From NCBI GenBank assembly GCA_020725705.1, contig DYEN01000088.1, positions 1 to 40,481 on the forward strand: 40,481 nt of DNA, in the 5' to 3' direction. The position numbers and the translations under genes were made by a program. The notes beneath the pieces were generated by a model, which was not told the origin of the DNA, did not search any database, and saw only the letters and a program-made list of their open reading frames with translations. Source of the stretch: Anaerolinea sp. (GTDB lineage Bacteria > Chloroflexota > Anaerolineae > Aggregatilineales > Aggregatilineaceae). Below, in pieces: positions 26,153 to 34,847 of this stretch (within the stretch, counting starts at the first letter, position 1; each line of letters opens with the position of its first letter).

Positions 26153-27352
26153 ATGCAGAAACACAGACTGCTGACAATCTTCGCGGTCGTCTTTGTCAAT
26201 ATGCTCGGCTTCGGCCTGATCCTGCCGCTGCTGCCTTTTTACGCCGAGCGGTTCGACGCCAGCAGCACGGTTGTCGGGCTGCTGGTCGCGTCCTATGCCG
26301 CTGCGCAAATGATCGGCGCGCCGCTCTTGGGGCGCGCGTCGGATCGCTATGGCCGCCGCCCGATCTTGCTCTTCAGCATCGCCGGATCGCTCGCCGGTTT
26401 CGTGATGTTGGGCGCCGCAAACACGCTCTGGTTGTTGTTCGCCAGCCGCATTCTGGACGGCCTGACCGGCGGCAACATCACCGTGGCGCGCGCCTACATC
26501 ACCGACCTGACCGACGAGAAGAGCCGCGCGAGGGGAATGGGACTGATTGGGGCGGCGTTTGGACTCGGCTTCATTATTGGTCCGGCGGCCGGGGGGTTGC
26601 TGAGCGCCGGGGAACGCTATGCCCTGCCCGCTTATGTCGCGGCTCTGTTGACCGCGTTGAACCTCGCAGCGGCTTATCTGTGGCTGCCCGAATCGCTCCC
26701 GACTGACCGACGGACGCAGCCGGCGGCCGCCAGATCGACTGTGCTGTCCCTGCATGCGCTTCAGGATATGCTCAGCCGTCCGAAAGTAGGTCCGCTGCTG
26801 GAAAGCGTCTTTGTGTTTGGTCTGGCGCTCGCAACCTTTGAAGGCGTGTTTTCCCTGTATGCACAGAAACATCTCGCGCTGGAATCCGACCAGACCGGCT
26901 ATATGCTGGCCTATGTGGGGCTGCTGATGGCGCTGGTGCAGGGTGTGGCAATCGGCCGGCTGGCGGCACGTTACGACGAAGATCGCGTTCTTCGCGGCGC
27001 TGCGATCATCATGGCGGTGTTCCTGGTCGCCTGGGCTTACGCGCCCAACGTATGGATCACGCTCCTCGTACTGGCGCCACTGTCGCTTTCAATCGGCGTA
27101 CTGAGCGCTACGATCCACACTGTCGTGACGAAAGCGGTCCATGTGGACGAGGTGGGGAGCGTGCTGGGTCTGTCCACCTCGCTCACCAGCCTGGCGAGGG
27201 CGCTCGGTCCGGCAACCGGCGGGGCCTTGTTTGATGTGGTGGGGGTCTGGGCGCCCGGCGTGTTCGCAGCCGCCTTGATGCTCTGGCTGGTCTGGCGCCT
27301 GTCGCGCGCGCCCTCGGTCATGTCGCGATCTCCCCTATCGCATGTTGAGTGA
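26153..27352 (+). CDS. MFS transporter, DHA1 (TetA-like) drug:H+ antiporter type
   Basis: A 399-residue inner-membrane protein with about 12 hydrophobic segments. Motif A is GRASDRYGRRPIL between helices 2 and 3; helix 5 carries the antiporter-like GAAFGLGFIIGPAAGG, and LDGLTGGNITVARAYITDLT matches TetA-like carriers. It starts 39 nt after hemL on the same strand, so it may be cotranscribed with the heme genes. Export of a porphyrin or other compound is possible but the substrate cannot be read from sequence. Confidence 0.88.
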   Translation: MQKHRLLTIFAVVFVNMLGFGLILPLLPFYAERFDASSTVVGLLVASYAAAQMIGAPLLGRASDRYGRRPILLFSIAGSLAGFVMLGAANTLWLLFASRILDGLTGGNITVARAYITDLTDEKSRARGMGLIGAAFGLGFIIGPAAGGLLSAGERYALPAYVAALLTALNLAAAYLWLPESLPTDRRTQPAAARSTVLSLHALQDMLSRPKVGPLLESVFVFGLALATFEGVFSLYAQKHLALESDQTGYMLAYVGLLMALVQGVAIGRLAARYDEDRVLRGAAIIMAVFLVAWAYAPNVWITLLVLAPLSLSIGVLSATIHTVVTKAVHVDEVGSVLGLSTSLTSLARALGPATGGALFDVVGVWAPGVFAAALMLWLVWRLSRAPSVMSRSPLSHVE

Positions 27353-27562
27353 GGCAAAGCGCCCGGCGGCAGCAGCGCGGATCAAGCGACACGCCAGAGC
27401 GGTACGGACCGTGCAGATCACTACTACCACAGCGTTAATCAGACTCCCGCAGGCAAAAGGCGCAAAAGCCAGCGTCGGGGAGCCTGACGTCCTGCGCCGT
27501 TTGGGTTTTCTGGTAGAATGTAATGCCAGATCCCCGGCCACCAGGACCGCCGGAGCCGTGCG

Positions 27563-28294
27563 ATGTCCCTGCGCCTCGACCATGTTGTGATCGCTGTCGC
27601 CGACCTGGCTACTGCTATTCAGGACTACCGCGATCTGGGGTTCACCGTCGTGCCGGGCGGTATGCACGCCAACCGCGCCACGCACAACGCCCTCATCCCC
27701 TTCGCGAACGGGACCTACCTCGAACTGCTGGCGGCCACCGGCGAGCGCCCCATCCCAGGCAGGCTCGACTTCAGCCGGCTGCTGGAACACGGTGAAGGGC
27801 TGGTGGGGTTCGCGCTGCGTACGGAGCACATAGAGGCCGAGGGCGCCCGGCTGCGGGCCGCAGGCTTTGCGGTTGGCGAGATCATTCCGGGCGAGCGCCG
27901 CCGTCAGGATGGGACGCTTGTGCAGTGGAAGCTGGCGCTGCTGGATGACGGTTTCGCGCCTTTCCTCATTCAGGACGTGACGCCGCAAGACCGGCGCATC
28001 CCCACCGACCCCGCCCTCACCACACACGCCAACAACGCCGCCGGGCTGATCGCGGTCGAGATCGCCGCGCGCGACCTGCTCCAGGCACGGGAGCGATATA
28101 CGCGGTTGTTCGGTGTCTCTGCGCCGGACAGCGGGGCGGACGACCGGGCAGTTGGGGATGTCATGTTGCGCGCCGGAGACGTGGAGACGCCGGTCGCCGT
28201 GCATCTGATTTTCTCCCGCGGCGAAGGGCACTCGTTCCCGCTCGATCGGACGCATCATGTCCGCCTTGTGCCGCATTGGCCGTCTCCCGGCTAG
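27563..28294 (+). CDS. VOC-superfamily protein, glyoxalase-like domain (Glyoxalase_3 type)
   Basis: A 243-residue protein. The N-terminal half has the VOC pattern LRLDHVVIAVADLATAIQDYRDLGFTVVPGG, then GTHNALIPFANGTYLELLA-like strands (THNALIPFANGTYLELLA, residues 38-55), with a candidate metal histidine (H7) and a glutamate in YLEL. The second half repeats the fold (AAGLIAVEIAARDLLQARERYTRLFG). The start has GGAG 8 nt upstream. The substrate is unknown. It follows the MFS gene by 210 nt that show no further gene. Confidence 0.8.
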   Translation: MSLRLDHVVIAVADLATAIQDYRDLGFTVVPGGMHANRATHNALIPFANGTYLELLAATGERPIPGRLDFSRLLEHGEGLVGFALRTEHIEAEGARLRAAGFAVGEIIPGERRRQDGTLVQWKLALLDDGFAPFLIQDVTPQDRRIPTDPALTTHANNAAGLIAVEIAARDLLQARERYTRLFGVSAPDSGADDRAVGDVMLRAGDVETPVAVHLIFSRGEGHSFPLDRTHHVRLVPHWPSPG

Positions 28295-28442
28295 CGGCGC
28301 AGCAACCCCACCCAGAGATCGATCGGACGCGAGGCGGCAGTGGACAGTCTCGACTGTATAACCCGCAGGACTCGCGAATCCTGCCGAACTTGACGATGAA
28401 TCGCCGCCGGTGTCAGGATGCTGGCCGGGCAAATCCGATCCT

Positions 28443-29006
28443 ATGACTGCTGTTGCGCTTCCCGACGTGCTGACGCACTACTATGACGCTACCTGCGGAC
28501 CGTTCCGCAGCCTCACGGCGCTCGCCCCGGACGAAGCCGACCGGTTGCAGGCGCAGATTCACGCGCGGGCGCGCGCCTTTGCCAGCCGGCGCCCACCCGG
28601 ATACCTGGCCGTGCGCCGTGAGCTGGAGCAGCGTATCCGGCAGTTATTTGTAGCACGGGGCGGCCGCCCAGAACGCACCACCCCACACTACTTCATCGTC
28701 GGCTCGTGTGCCTGGCTGCTGACGTGGTACGAACATGCCGCGTCGGTCAGCATACCCATCGCGGCGTTCGATCCCGTCACGGTCAGCCTGACGTATGGTG
28801 ACTCGTTCCCGGCCATGCGCTTTGACGACGGCAAGCCCTGGCGCGGGCAGGTTTACACCCTCAACGACCTGCCGGAGCTGGTGGAACGGTTCGGGTTGCC
28901 GCAGGCATGGAACCCGGACGGTGCACGCGGCCCGGATCGCTACATCGAGGCGCAGGTGTGGAGTGACACGCCGTTGTGCGCGTGGGGGCTGTTGGACCGC
29001 AGCTAG
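28443..29006 (+). CDS. protein of unknown function
   Basis: A 187-residue protein that I do not recognise. ATG at 28443 gives MTAVALPDVLTHYYDATCGPF. It has an N-terminal helical part with an arginine-rich helix (PPGYLAVRRELEQRIRQLF) and a C-terminal part with conserved-looking tryptophans and tyrosines (HYFIVGSCAWLLTWY, SVSIPIAAFDPVTVSLTYGDSFPAM, YIEAQVWSDTPLCAW). It looks soluble and has no signal peptide or membrane segment. It sits between the VOC gene and a convergent ABC exporter. Confidence 0.7.
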   Translation: MTAVALPDVLTHYYDATCGPFRSLTALAPDEADRLQAQIHARARAFASRRPPGYLAVRRELEQRIRQLFVARGGRPERTTPHYFIVGSCAWLLTWYEHAASVSIPIAAFDPVTVSLTYGDSFPAMRFDDGKPWRGQVYTLNDLPELVERFGLPQAWNPDGARGPDRYIEAQVWSDTPLCAWGLLDRS

Positions 29007-29077
29007 CCCGCGCCCGACAGCCGCACCCCCTTTGTAGCGTCGCGGTCAGATGCAAAAACACACATCCGGCGAAAAAA

Positions 29078-29108
29078 CGAACCTGAACCCACGATCGGTT
29101 CAGGTTCG
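29078..29108 (-). terminator. rho-independent terminator of the ABC exporter operon
   Basis: CGAACCTGAACC and its perfect reverse complement flank a 7-nt loop. On the minus strand the stem is followed by six T. It lies 36 nt past the stop codon of the permease gene, between two convergent genes, and may also stop plus-strand transcription. Confidence 0.9.
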
Positions 29109-29143
29109 CAAGGCCATCTGCTACCTGTCCACGCGCCGGCCCG

Positions 29144-29959
29144 CTAGCGGGCTACGTGGCGCCGGTATAGCCAGGCTGTGATCGGGACGGAGATGGCGAT
29201 CAGGGCGACCGACCAGGCGACCGCCAACCAGGCTGAATCCCCCAGCGGCGTGCCGACCAGCCAGGCACGGATCGCATTGATCACGTGAGTCACCGGCTGA
29301 TTCTCGGCGAACACGCGGATCGCCTTCGGCATGGTGTGGGTGGGAACGAAGGCGCTGGAGACGAACGTGAGCGGGAAGATCAAGACGAAACCCACCCACT
29401 GAGCTGCCTCGAGGCTCTTGACCATAAGCCCCAGAATCGCGGACAGCCACGAGATCGCCAGCGTGAACAGCAGGGCGAGTCCGATGACGTACAGCCATTC
29501 GACGAGGCTGGCGTTCGGGCGGAACCCAACCGCATACCCGGCCAGCAAGATGATGATCCCCGAGAGGATGTTGCGCACTAGGTCGGCGGCAATGTGCCCG
29601 ATGACCAGCGCATGGTCGGACATTGGCAGCGATCGAAACCGGTCGACGATCCCTTCTTTCATATCGACTGCCAGGTTGATGGTCGTGTAGTTGGCGCCAA
29701 AGGCCAGGGACTGCACGAGAATGCCGGCAAACAGGAAGTTGGCGTAGCTGACGTCCCCTGTGTCGATCGCGCCACCCAGAACGTAGCGGTTCAGCAGCAT
29801 GAACATGATCGGGAACAGCACCAGCGAGAGCACCTGGTCGAGGCTGCGGATGATGTGCAGGGTGCTGCGCTTCGCCATGATCCACGCATCGGACACCAGC
29901 CAGTACGGGCGACTATGGCATTCGGTCGGGACGGGTGCTGACAGCGACATCTCAGCCAT
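29144..29959 (-). CDS. ABC-2 type exporter permease (DrrB-like)
   Basis: A 271-residue membrane protein with about six hydrophobic segments. The DrrB-like features are LDQVLSLVLFPIMFMLLNRYVLGGA, MKEGIVDRFRSLPMSDHALVIGH and PLTFVSSAFVPTHTMP. ATG at 29959 is chosen: it overlaps the ATPase stop region by 8 nt and gives a normal N-terminus. It forms an exporter with the ATPase; the family exports drugs, lipids or polyketides, and the substrate here is unknown. Confidence 0.9.
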   Translation of the reverse strand: MAEMSLSAPVPTECHSRPYWLVSDAWIMAKRSTLHIIRSLDQVLSLVLFPIMFMLLNRYVLGGAIDTGDVSYANFLFAGILVQSLAFGANYTTINLAVDMKEGIVDRFRSLPMSDHALVIGHIAADLVRNILSGIIILLAGYAVGFRPNASLVEWLYVIGLALLFTLAISWLSAILGLMVKSLEAAQWVGFVLIFPLTFVSSAFVPTHTMPKAIRVFAENQPVTHVINAIRAWLVGTPLGDSAWLAVAWSVALIAISVPITAWLYRRHVAR

Positions 29960-30959
29960 AGCGGACTTTCTCCTGAATCTCCTGAATCCGATCAGTGCCG
30001 TTTCCATGAGAGCCATTGCCAGTCAGGAACAGGAACGCATCGTCGAGGGTTGGGCGGCGCATTGAGACGCTTTCGACCTCGATCTGCGCGTCTTCCAGGC
30101 GCTGGAGCACCTGCTTGAGCGTAGTTGCGCCGTGGCTGGCCACGATCGTCAGGACACGCCGCTCAGGGTCGGCCTGGAGCTGGTGACCATCGACCATCTG
30201 CTGCGCCAAGGCGAAGTCGCTGCCACTCGCGATCGTCAGGTCCATATGTTCGGCCCCGACGCGCGCCTTGAGCGAGTCCGAGTCGCCTTCAGCGATCACC
30301 CGACCCTCGTCGATCACGACGATCCAGTCTGCCAGGTGATCCGCCTCGTCCATGTACTGTGTGGTGAGCAGGATTGTCGCGCCGTTATTGGCCAGATCCT
30401 TGATCAGCGCCCACAGCGCCAGACGGCTTCGCGGGTCCAGGCCCGTCGTCGGCTCGTCCAGGAAGATGATGGGCGGCGCGGCGATCAGGCTCATCGCCAG
30501 GTCGAGGCGGCGCTTCATTCCGCCGGAATAGGTTCTCACCGGGCGGCGGGCAGCATCGACCAGATCAAACTGCTCCAGCAATTCCCAGGTGCGGCGCTTG
30601 GCATCGGCCCGGCTCAGGCGATACAGCCGCCCGAGCATGAGCAGGTTCTCTTCACCGGTCAGGTACAGATCGACCGCCGCAAACTGCCCGGTCAGACCGA
30701 TGCTGGTGCGTACTTCACATGCCTGCCGGACCACATCGTAGCCATTGACCCAGGCCTCACCGCCATCCGGAAGCAGCAGGGTGCTGAGGATGCGAACGGT
30801 TGTTGTCTTACCCGCACCGTTTGGCCCCAGCAGTGCGAGAATCGAACCGCGGCGGACGGTGAGATCGATGCCATGCAGGACCTTGTGATCCCCGAACGAT
30901 TTCTGCAGATTCCTCACTACAATGGCGCCGTCTGGAATGCCGGACTGTCTTGTGTCCAT
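29952..30959 (-). CDS. ABC exporter ATPase (DrrA-like)
   Basis: A 335-residue ATPase. Walker A is GPNGAGKTTT, signature YSGGMKRRLDLAMSL, Walker B IIFLDEPTTGLD, then the switch region ILLTTQYMDEADHLAD. A C-terminal DrrA-type regulatory tail of about 90 residues follows (SVSMRRPTLDDAFLFLTG). ATG at 30959 has GGAGG 8 nt upstream. It is the first gene of a two-gene operon driven by the promoter at 31000-31027. Confidence 0.95.
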   Translation of the reverse strand: MDTRQSGIPDGAIVVRNLQKSFGDHKVLHGIDLTVRRGSILALLGPNGAGKTTTVRILSTLLLPDGGEAWVNGYDVVRQACEVRTSIGLTGQFAAVDLYLTGEENLLMLGRLYRLSRADAKRRTWELLEQFDLVDAARRPVRTYSGGMKRRLDLAMSLIAAPPIIFLDEPTTGLDPRSRLALWALIKDLANNGATILLTTQYMDEADHLADWIVVIDEGRVIAEGDSDSLKARVGAEHMDLTIASGSDFALAQQMVDGHQLQADPERRVLTIVASHGATTLKQVLQRLEDAQIEVESVSMRRPTLDDAFLFLTGNGSHGNGTDRIQEIQEKVRYG

Positions 30960-30999
30960 ATGGTGACCTCCGCAGATTGACGATAGCAACAATTATAAC

Positions 31000-31027
31000 A
31001 TTATATTTGTGATTTTTATCTCATCAA
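31000..31027 (-). promoter_or_regulatory. promoter of the ABC exporter operon
   Basis: On the minus strand TTGATG (31027-31022), a 16-nt spacer and TATAAT (31005-31000, full consensus) in a strikingly AT-rich stretch. A second TATAAT lies 7 nt further on. The ATPase start is about 40 nt downstream. Confidence 0.7.
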
Positions 31028-31169
31028 TATGTACAAATGTTCTGTTTGAGATCAGACACGGCTGCCCGAACCGAGAGTAGTGCTCTGACGCTGCGCGGCA
31101 GCGGGCATCGATCTTCGGCTACGAGCAGACAGACAGCCGGACGGCCCCGCACGGAATGCGGAAAAGAAG

Positions 31170-31196
31170 AACCCCTGGCAGGGGTGCACAGGGGTT
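31170..31196 (-). terminator. terminator after the cytochrome domain gene
   Basis: AACCCCTG (31170-31177) and CAGGGGTT (31189-31196) are perfect inverted repeats. On the minus strand the stem is followed by a pyrimidine run TCTTCTTTTCC. It lies about 20 nt past the stop codon of the second cytochrome domain, which suggests that transcription continues through that domain. Confidence 0.75.
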
Positions 31197-31216
31197 CATC
31201 ATCAAGGCTCAGCAGC

Positions 31217-31513
31217 TCAATCGTCGTCGTGCGGATCGTCTCCACCACGGCCTCGACCCCGACCGCGACCCCGCCCACGATCGTCGTCATCGTCCTCGCC
31301 GTGCGTGGCGACCAGATAGTCGATCAGCACGGCCCGCTCGGCTTCCGACAACTGCGCTCCATAGGATCGCATCCGGTCGACGATCTCCGTCCAGCCCTCG
31401 CGGTCTTCGTCCTTATCGTCGATCCGCGCGCGCGAATGGCAGACGGTACACCGCGTTTGGATCAGTGTCTCGCCATCCAACACTTCCGCAGGTGGTGCCG
31501 GAGCACCTGCTCT
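31217..31513 (-). pseudogene. second cytochrome c domain, in frame after a TGA stop of the propeller gene
   Basis: 98 codons, in exactly the same frame as the preceding gene and separated from it only by the TGA at 31516-31514. The linker RAGAPAPPAEVLDGETL is followed by a heme c motif C-T-V-C-H and a repeat of the first domain (DRM-x-SYGAQL, DYL). The tail has five aspartates, five RG dipeptides and an acidic end. A GTG at 31483 could start it separately, but the product would have no signal peptide and could not receive heme c outside the cytoplasm. It is either the readthrough part of a diheme protein, the end of a gene broken by a nonsense mutation, or a sequencing error. Confidence 0.65.
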
Positions 31514-32716
31514 TCAATCACCACCGGTCAGATAGTCGAGGACGGCCTCGCGCTCTTCGGGAGTAAGCTGGGCACCATACGAGATCATGCGGTCTACTGT
31601 CGCTTCCCACCCGGCGCGGTCCTTGTTGGCGGCGTCGATACGCTCGCGCGTGTGGCAGACGGTGCAGCGGGTGTTGACCAGCTCCTCACCGTGCGCGGCG
31701 GTCATGCCACCCTCTGCGCCGGCTCCCGCCGGCTCACCGGCGCTTGTCAGGTCTTCGAAGGTAAAGCGCTGGATCTCGAAGGTCTCCACCGGCGGATCGG
31801 AGCCGATGCTGGCGAACTTGGCGTGAACGACATAGGCGGCTCCGTCACGCATGGCAAGCGTGGTCGGCGACAGGTCGGCCTGAGTCTCCTGGCGAGATAG
31901 GATCGTCGCGCTGGCCCAGTCATCGTCGCTGCCCAGCACCACTACCTCGCGTGCCTGGGCGCCATCCACACTGGCGACCGCGTAGAGGTTGCCGTCTTCA
32001 TAGAGCACCATGCCGTCGATGCTGACCGGCACTTCCAGCTCAACCTGGGTGTAGGCTTCCGGGGCGTCAAGCGGGATCTTGTAGATCGCGCCCGCGCCCG
32101 AAACGGCCACCAACAGGAAGTTTCCCTCCGGATGATAGTCGATGCCGTTCAGACCAAACCCCTGCACGGCAAAATCATCCGACGCGAGGAACACCTCGCC
32201 GTTGCCCTCGGTGTCGACCACATAGATCACACCGCTGAAGCTGGTGGTCAGATAAGCGTTACCGTCCGCATCCACGGTGACATCGTTGCCGAAATCGCGC
32301 CCTTCGTCCAGATCCGATAGATCGACGAAGAACAACTCTTCGCCCGTGTCCAGGTCATACGCGCCCAGCGCAGCCGCGCCCGGCGCCTCAGGGTTTTGCG
32401 CGGCGCTGAAATCCGGCATGGCAACCAGAACGCGATTGCGCTCGGCATCCACATGCACGCCGGTGCTGGACAACCCTTCGTGCCCTTCGGCCAGCGGAGT
32501 AACGGTGCCATCATCTGCTACTGTAAAGACTCCGCCTTCGGTCAGCGAGCCTGTGACGAAGACGCCACGCTCGGCGTCCCAATCGATCCCTTCGGGGTGG
32601 TACCCTGGCCGCGCTGCGAGGATCAGTTCGGGGAGGTTATCTTCCTGAGCGTACAGCGCCAGCGGCACCGCCAATAGCGCAGCCAACAAAGTTACGATCA
32701 GAACACGCTTTACCAT
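31514..32716 (-). CDS. secreted beta-propeller protein with C-terminal cytochrome c domain
   Basis: A 400-residue protein. Residues 1-24 are a signal peptide (MVKRVLIVTLLAALLAVPLALYAQ). Residues 30-325 are a propeller of the SMP-30/gluconolactonase or NHL kind, with repeated D-G-N/T units (PGYHPEGIDWDAERGVF, GNDVTVDADGNAYLTTSF, GLNGIDYHPEGNFLLVA). A linker rich in Gly and Ala precedes a monoheme cytochrome c domain: C351, C354, H355, with M377 as the likely second iron ligand. The protein probably works outside the membrane in electron transfer coupled to a substrate bound by the propeller, which is unknown. The frame ends in TGA and then reopens into a second copy of the cytochrome domain. 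Confidence 0.85.
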   Translation of the reverse strand: MVKRVLIVTLLAALLAVPLALYAQEDNLPELILAARPGYHPEGIDWDAERGVFVTGSLTEGGVFTVADDGTVTPLAEGHEGLSSTGVHVDAERNRVLVAMPDFSAAQNPEAPGAAALGAYDLDTGEELFFVDLSDLDEGRDFGNDVTVDADGNAYLTTSFSGVIYVVDTEGNGEVFLASDDFAVQGFGLNGIDYHPEGNFLLVAVSGAGAIYKIPLDAPEAYTQVELEVPVSIDGMVLYEDGNLYAVASVDGAQAREVVVLGSDDDWASATILSRQETQADLSPTTLAMRDGAAYVVHAKFASIGSDPPVETFEIQRFTFEDLTSAGEPAGAGAEGGMTAAHGEELVNTRCTVCHTRERIDAANKDRAGWEATVDRMISYGAQLTPEEREAVLDYLTGGD

Positions 32717-33085
32717 AGACCTTCTCTCCTCAGACTCTCAAGTTACAACGTTTTGTGGGTTCAGTGTCGAGTGCGTTTGTAACCGGACGGGAAAGGGTCG
32801 GGCTGTGCCTGGCGGCAACCCTCGGCGCTTTCGTAGCGGACGACGATGGGATCATAGCAACAACATCACCTATCTGCACACTTACACGCCGTTCTGCGCC
32901 CGAAAATCGCTGCTCCGCCGCCGGCATCACCGCGTGATGCAGCAACTTTGCGCCAGCCTTTGCGTACTGAGTCAAAGGTTTTTGCAGATAAAAAAGAGAT
33001 ATATTGACTTTTTTCGATAAATACCTTATCCTGCGACACGTGCGTTCTAGATCCGTTCGCGGATATAGAGACAAGGAGTGTGCTA
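32717..33085. other. 369-nt divergent intergenic region
   Basis: Lies between the cytochrome gene and the FAD oxidase gene. The right part (32960-33035) is AT-rich and carries the oxidase promoter. The left part must carry the promoter of the cytochrome gene, but no convincing hexamer pair was found there. No credible gene is seen. Confidence 0.6.
33004..33032 (+). promoter_or_regulatory. promoter of the FAD oxidase gene
   Basis: TTGACT (33004-33009), a 17-nt spacer and TATCCT (33027-33032), five and four of six consensus bases, in an AT-rich stretch. The start codon is 53 nt downstream, behind AAGGAG. Confidence 0.65.
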
Positions 33086-34504
33086 ATGTCCTCACCAAGC
33101 CAGCACGCACCCTCCGTGCAGAGCGGCGCCAGCCTCGCCCGCAATGGGGTTTCGATCCCGGAACTGCGAACCATGCTCAAGGGGCAAGTCATCACGCCAG
33201 ACGACGCCGCGTACGATTCGGCGCGCGCCGTCTACTACCGGATGTACGACCGCCGGCCCGCCGCTATTGTCCGCGTGGCCGATGCGTCAGACGTCGCGCG
33301 CGTGGTCACGTACGCCCGCGAGCACGGGGTGGAGCTGGCCGTCCGCAGCGGTGGTCACAGCGCCGCCGGACACAGCGTCTCCGAGGGCGGACTCGTCATC
33401 GATCTGTCGGCCATGAAAGGCCTGGAGATCGACGCGGACAACCGCACAGCCTGGGCCGAAACCGGCCTGACCGCAGGAGAGTACACGAACGCCGTAGGAG
33501 CCTACGGCCTAGCAACCGGGTTCGGCGATACCGGCTCGGTTGGCATTGGTGGAATCACACTGGGAGGTGGCATCGGATATCTCGTCCGGAAATACGGCCT
33601 GACGATCGATAGCGTGCTGGCCGCCGAGATCGTGACGGCGGACGGCCAGATCCTGCACGTTGACGCGGACCATCACCCCGATCTCTTCTGGGCGATCCGC
33701 GGCGGCGGCGGCAACTTCGGCGTGGTGACCCGCTTCCAGTATCGGCTGCATCCGGTCGACTCGATCGTGGGCGGGATGCTGTTCCTTCCTGCCACGGCAG
33801 ACATCGTGCGCGAGTTTATCGCTCTGGCCGACGCCGCGCCGGAAGAACTGTCGATCATTGCCAACGTCATGGTCGCGCCGCCCATGCCGTTCATCCCGGC
33901 CGAGCATCACGGCAAGCTGCTCGTGATGGCCATCATGGCCTACGCGGGCGACGCGGAAGCCGGTGAGCGCGCTATCGCGCCGTTCCGCGCGCTGGCGACC
34001 CCGCTCGCCGATATGATCCGGCCCATGCGCTATCCGGAGATCTACCCGCCGGACGATGAGGGCTTCCCCATGCTGGTGGCGGACAGAACGTTCTTCACCG
34101 ACAGCATCGATCAGGTCGCGGCCGAGACGATCGTGGATCAGCTTCAGAAGGCCAGCGCCAACGTCGCCCTGGTGCATCTCCGCGTGCTGGGTGGAGCGGT
34201 GGCGCGTGTGCCCGCCGAGGCTACCGCGTTCGCTCACCGCACGCGGCGGATCATGGCTAACGTCGTGGCGCTCTACACCAACCCCGCCGAGGCAGCGATC
34301 CACAAAGAGTGGGTGTCGCATCTCACGGCGGCGCTGCGCCAGGGTGAGCCGGGCGCGTACGTCAACTTCATGAGCGAGGATGGCGCGGAGCGGATCCGCG
34401 AGGCGTATCCGGGAGAGACGTGGAACCGGCTCACCGCGATCAAGCGCCGCTACGATCCGGACAATCTCTTCCACCTCAACCAGAACATCCCACCGGCACC
34501 GTAA
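33086..34504 (+). CDS. FAD-linked oxidoreductase, berberine-bridge/6-hydroxynicotine oxidase type
   Basis: A 472-residue enzyme. ATG at 33086 has AAGGAG 7 nt upstream. The FAD-binding PCMH part has AVRSGGHSAAGHS, with H91 in the position of covalent 8-alpha-histidyl attachment, then GIGGITLGGGIGYLVRKYGLTID. The cysteine that gives a second covalent FAD bond in many relatives is replaced around S150 (GDTGSVG), so single attachment is expected. The C-terminal BBE segment AYVNFMSEDG, then YPGETWNRLTAIKRRYDPDNLFHLNQNI is typical. The substrate is unknown. It appears to be a single-gene unit. Confidence 0.92.
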   Translation: MSSPSQHAPSVQSGASLARNGVSIPELRTMLKGQVITPDDAAYDSARAVYYRMYDRRPAAIVRVADASDVARVVTYAREHGVELAVRSGGHSAAGHSVSEGGLVIDLSAMKGLEIDADNRTAWAETGLTAGEYTNAVGAYGLATGFGDTGSVGIGGITLGGGIGYLVRKYGLTIDSVLAAEIVTADGQILHVDADHHPDLFWAIRGGGGNFGVVTRFQYRLHPVDSIVGGMLFLPATADIVREFIALADAAPEELSIIANVMVAPPMPFIPAEHHGKLLVMAIMAYAGDAEAGERAIAPFRALATPLADMIRPMRYPEIYPPDDEGFPMLVADRTFFTDSIDQVAAETIVDQLQKASANVALVHLRVLGGAVARVPAEATAFAHRTRRIMANVVALYTNPAEAAIHKEWVSHLTAALRQGEPGAYVNFMSEDGAERIREAYPGETWNRLTAIKRRYDPDNLFHLNQNIPPAP

Positions 34505-34847
34505 GCCCGGCCGCCAGCCGGCTCAAACCGGCGCCGCGGCTATCTCACCAACTCATCGACCGAACGCACAACTCTCATCATTCGCCCGTCCAACCGGCGG
34601 CCACGGGATCGGAAGCGCGCTGCGGCGTGCACCGGCCCCGGCCGCCGGATTTTGCGCCGAGCGCCCATCCGGATTTGCTTCCTTTGCGGCGCGCGGCAGG
34701 CTGTGTCTTGGGCACTTCGCACAGGATTTTCGGCAAAAATTCCAAACTGATTGCACCGTGTCAAATCACCGGTTCTTCATAGAATGAGATTATTCGTCGT
34801 TCCGTCTTTTTTATTGGGCGACATGCCCAACAGAGGAGTGAGCAAAG
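34505..34847. other. 343-nt intergenic region upstream of amt
   Basis: The first 200 nt are GC-rich with short inverted repeats but no clear terminator. From 34725 the sequence becomes AT-richer and must contain the amt promoter. TTGCAC (34751) and TAGAAT (34780) are too far apart to pair well, and no sigma-54 GG-N10-GC element was convincing. No gene is seen. Confidence 0.5.
34814..34830 (+). promoter_or_regulatory. small hairpin just before the amt ribosome site
   Basis: TTGGGC-GACAT-GCCCAA forms a perfect 6-bp stem ending 3 nt before GAGGAG (34833-34838). It could modulate translation of the ammonium transporter; this is only a structural observation. Confidence 0.3.

Noticed and set aside
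31514-31516. TGA as a selenocysteine codon
   Set aside because: It lies in a Gly/Pro/Ala linker, not at a redox-active position, and no stem-loop resembling a bacterial SECIS was recognised right after it.
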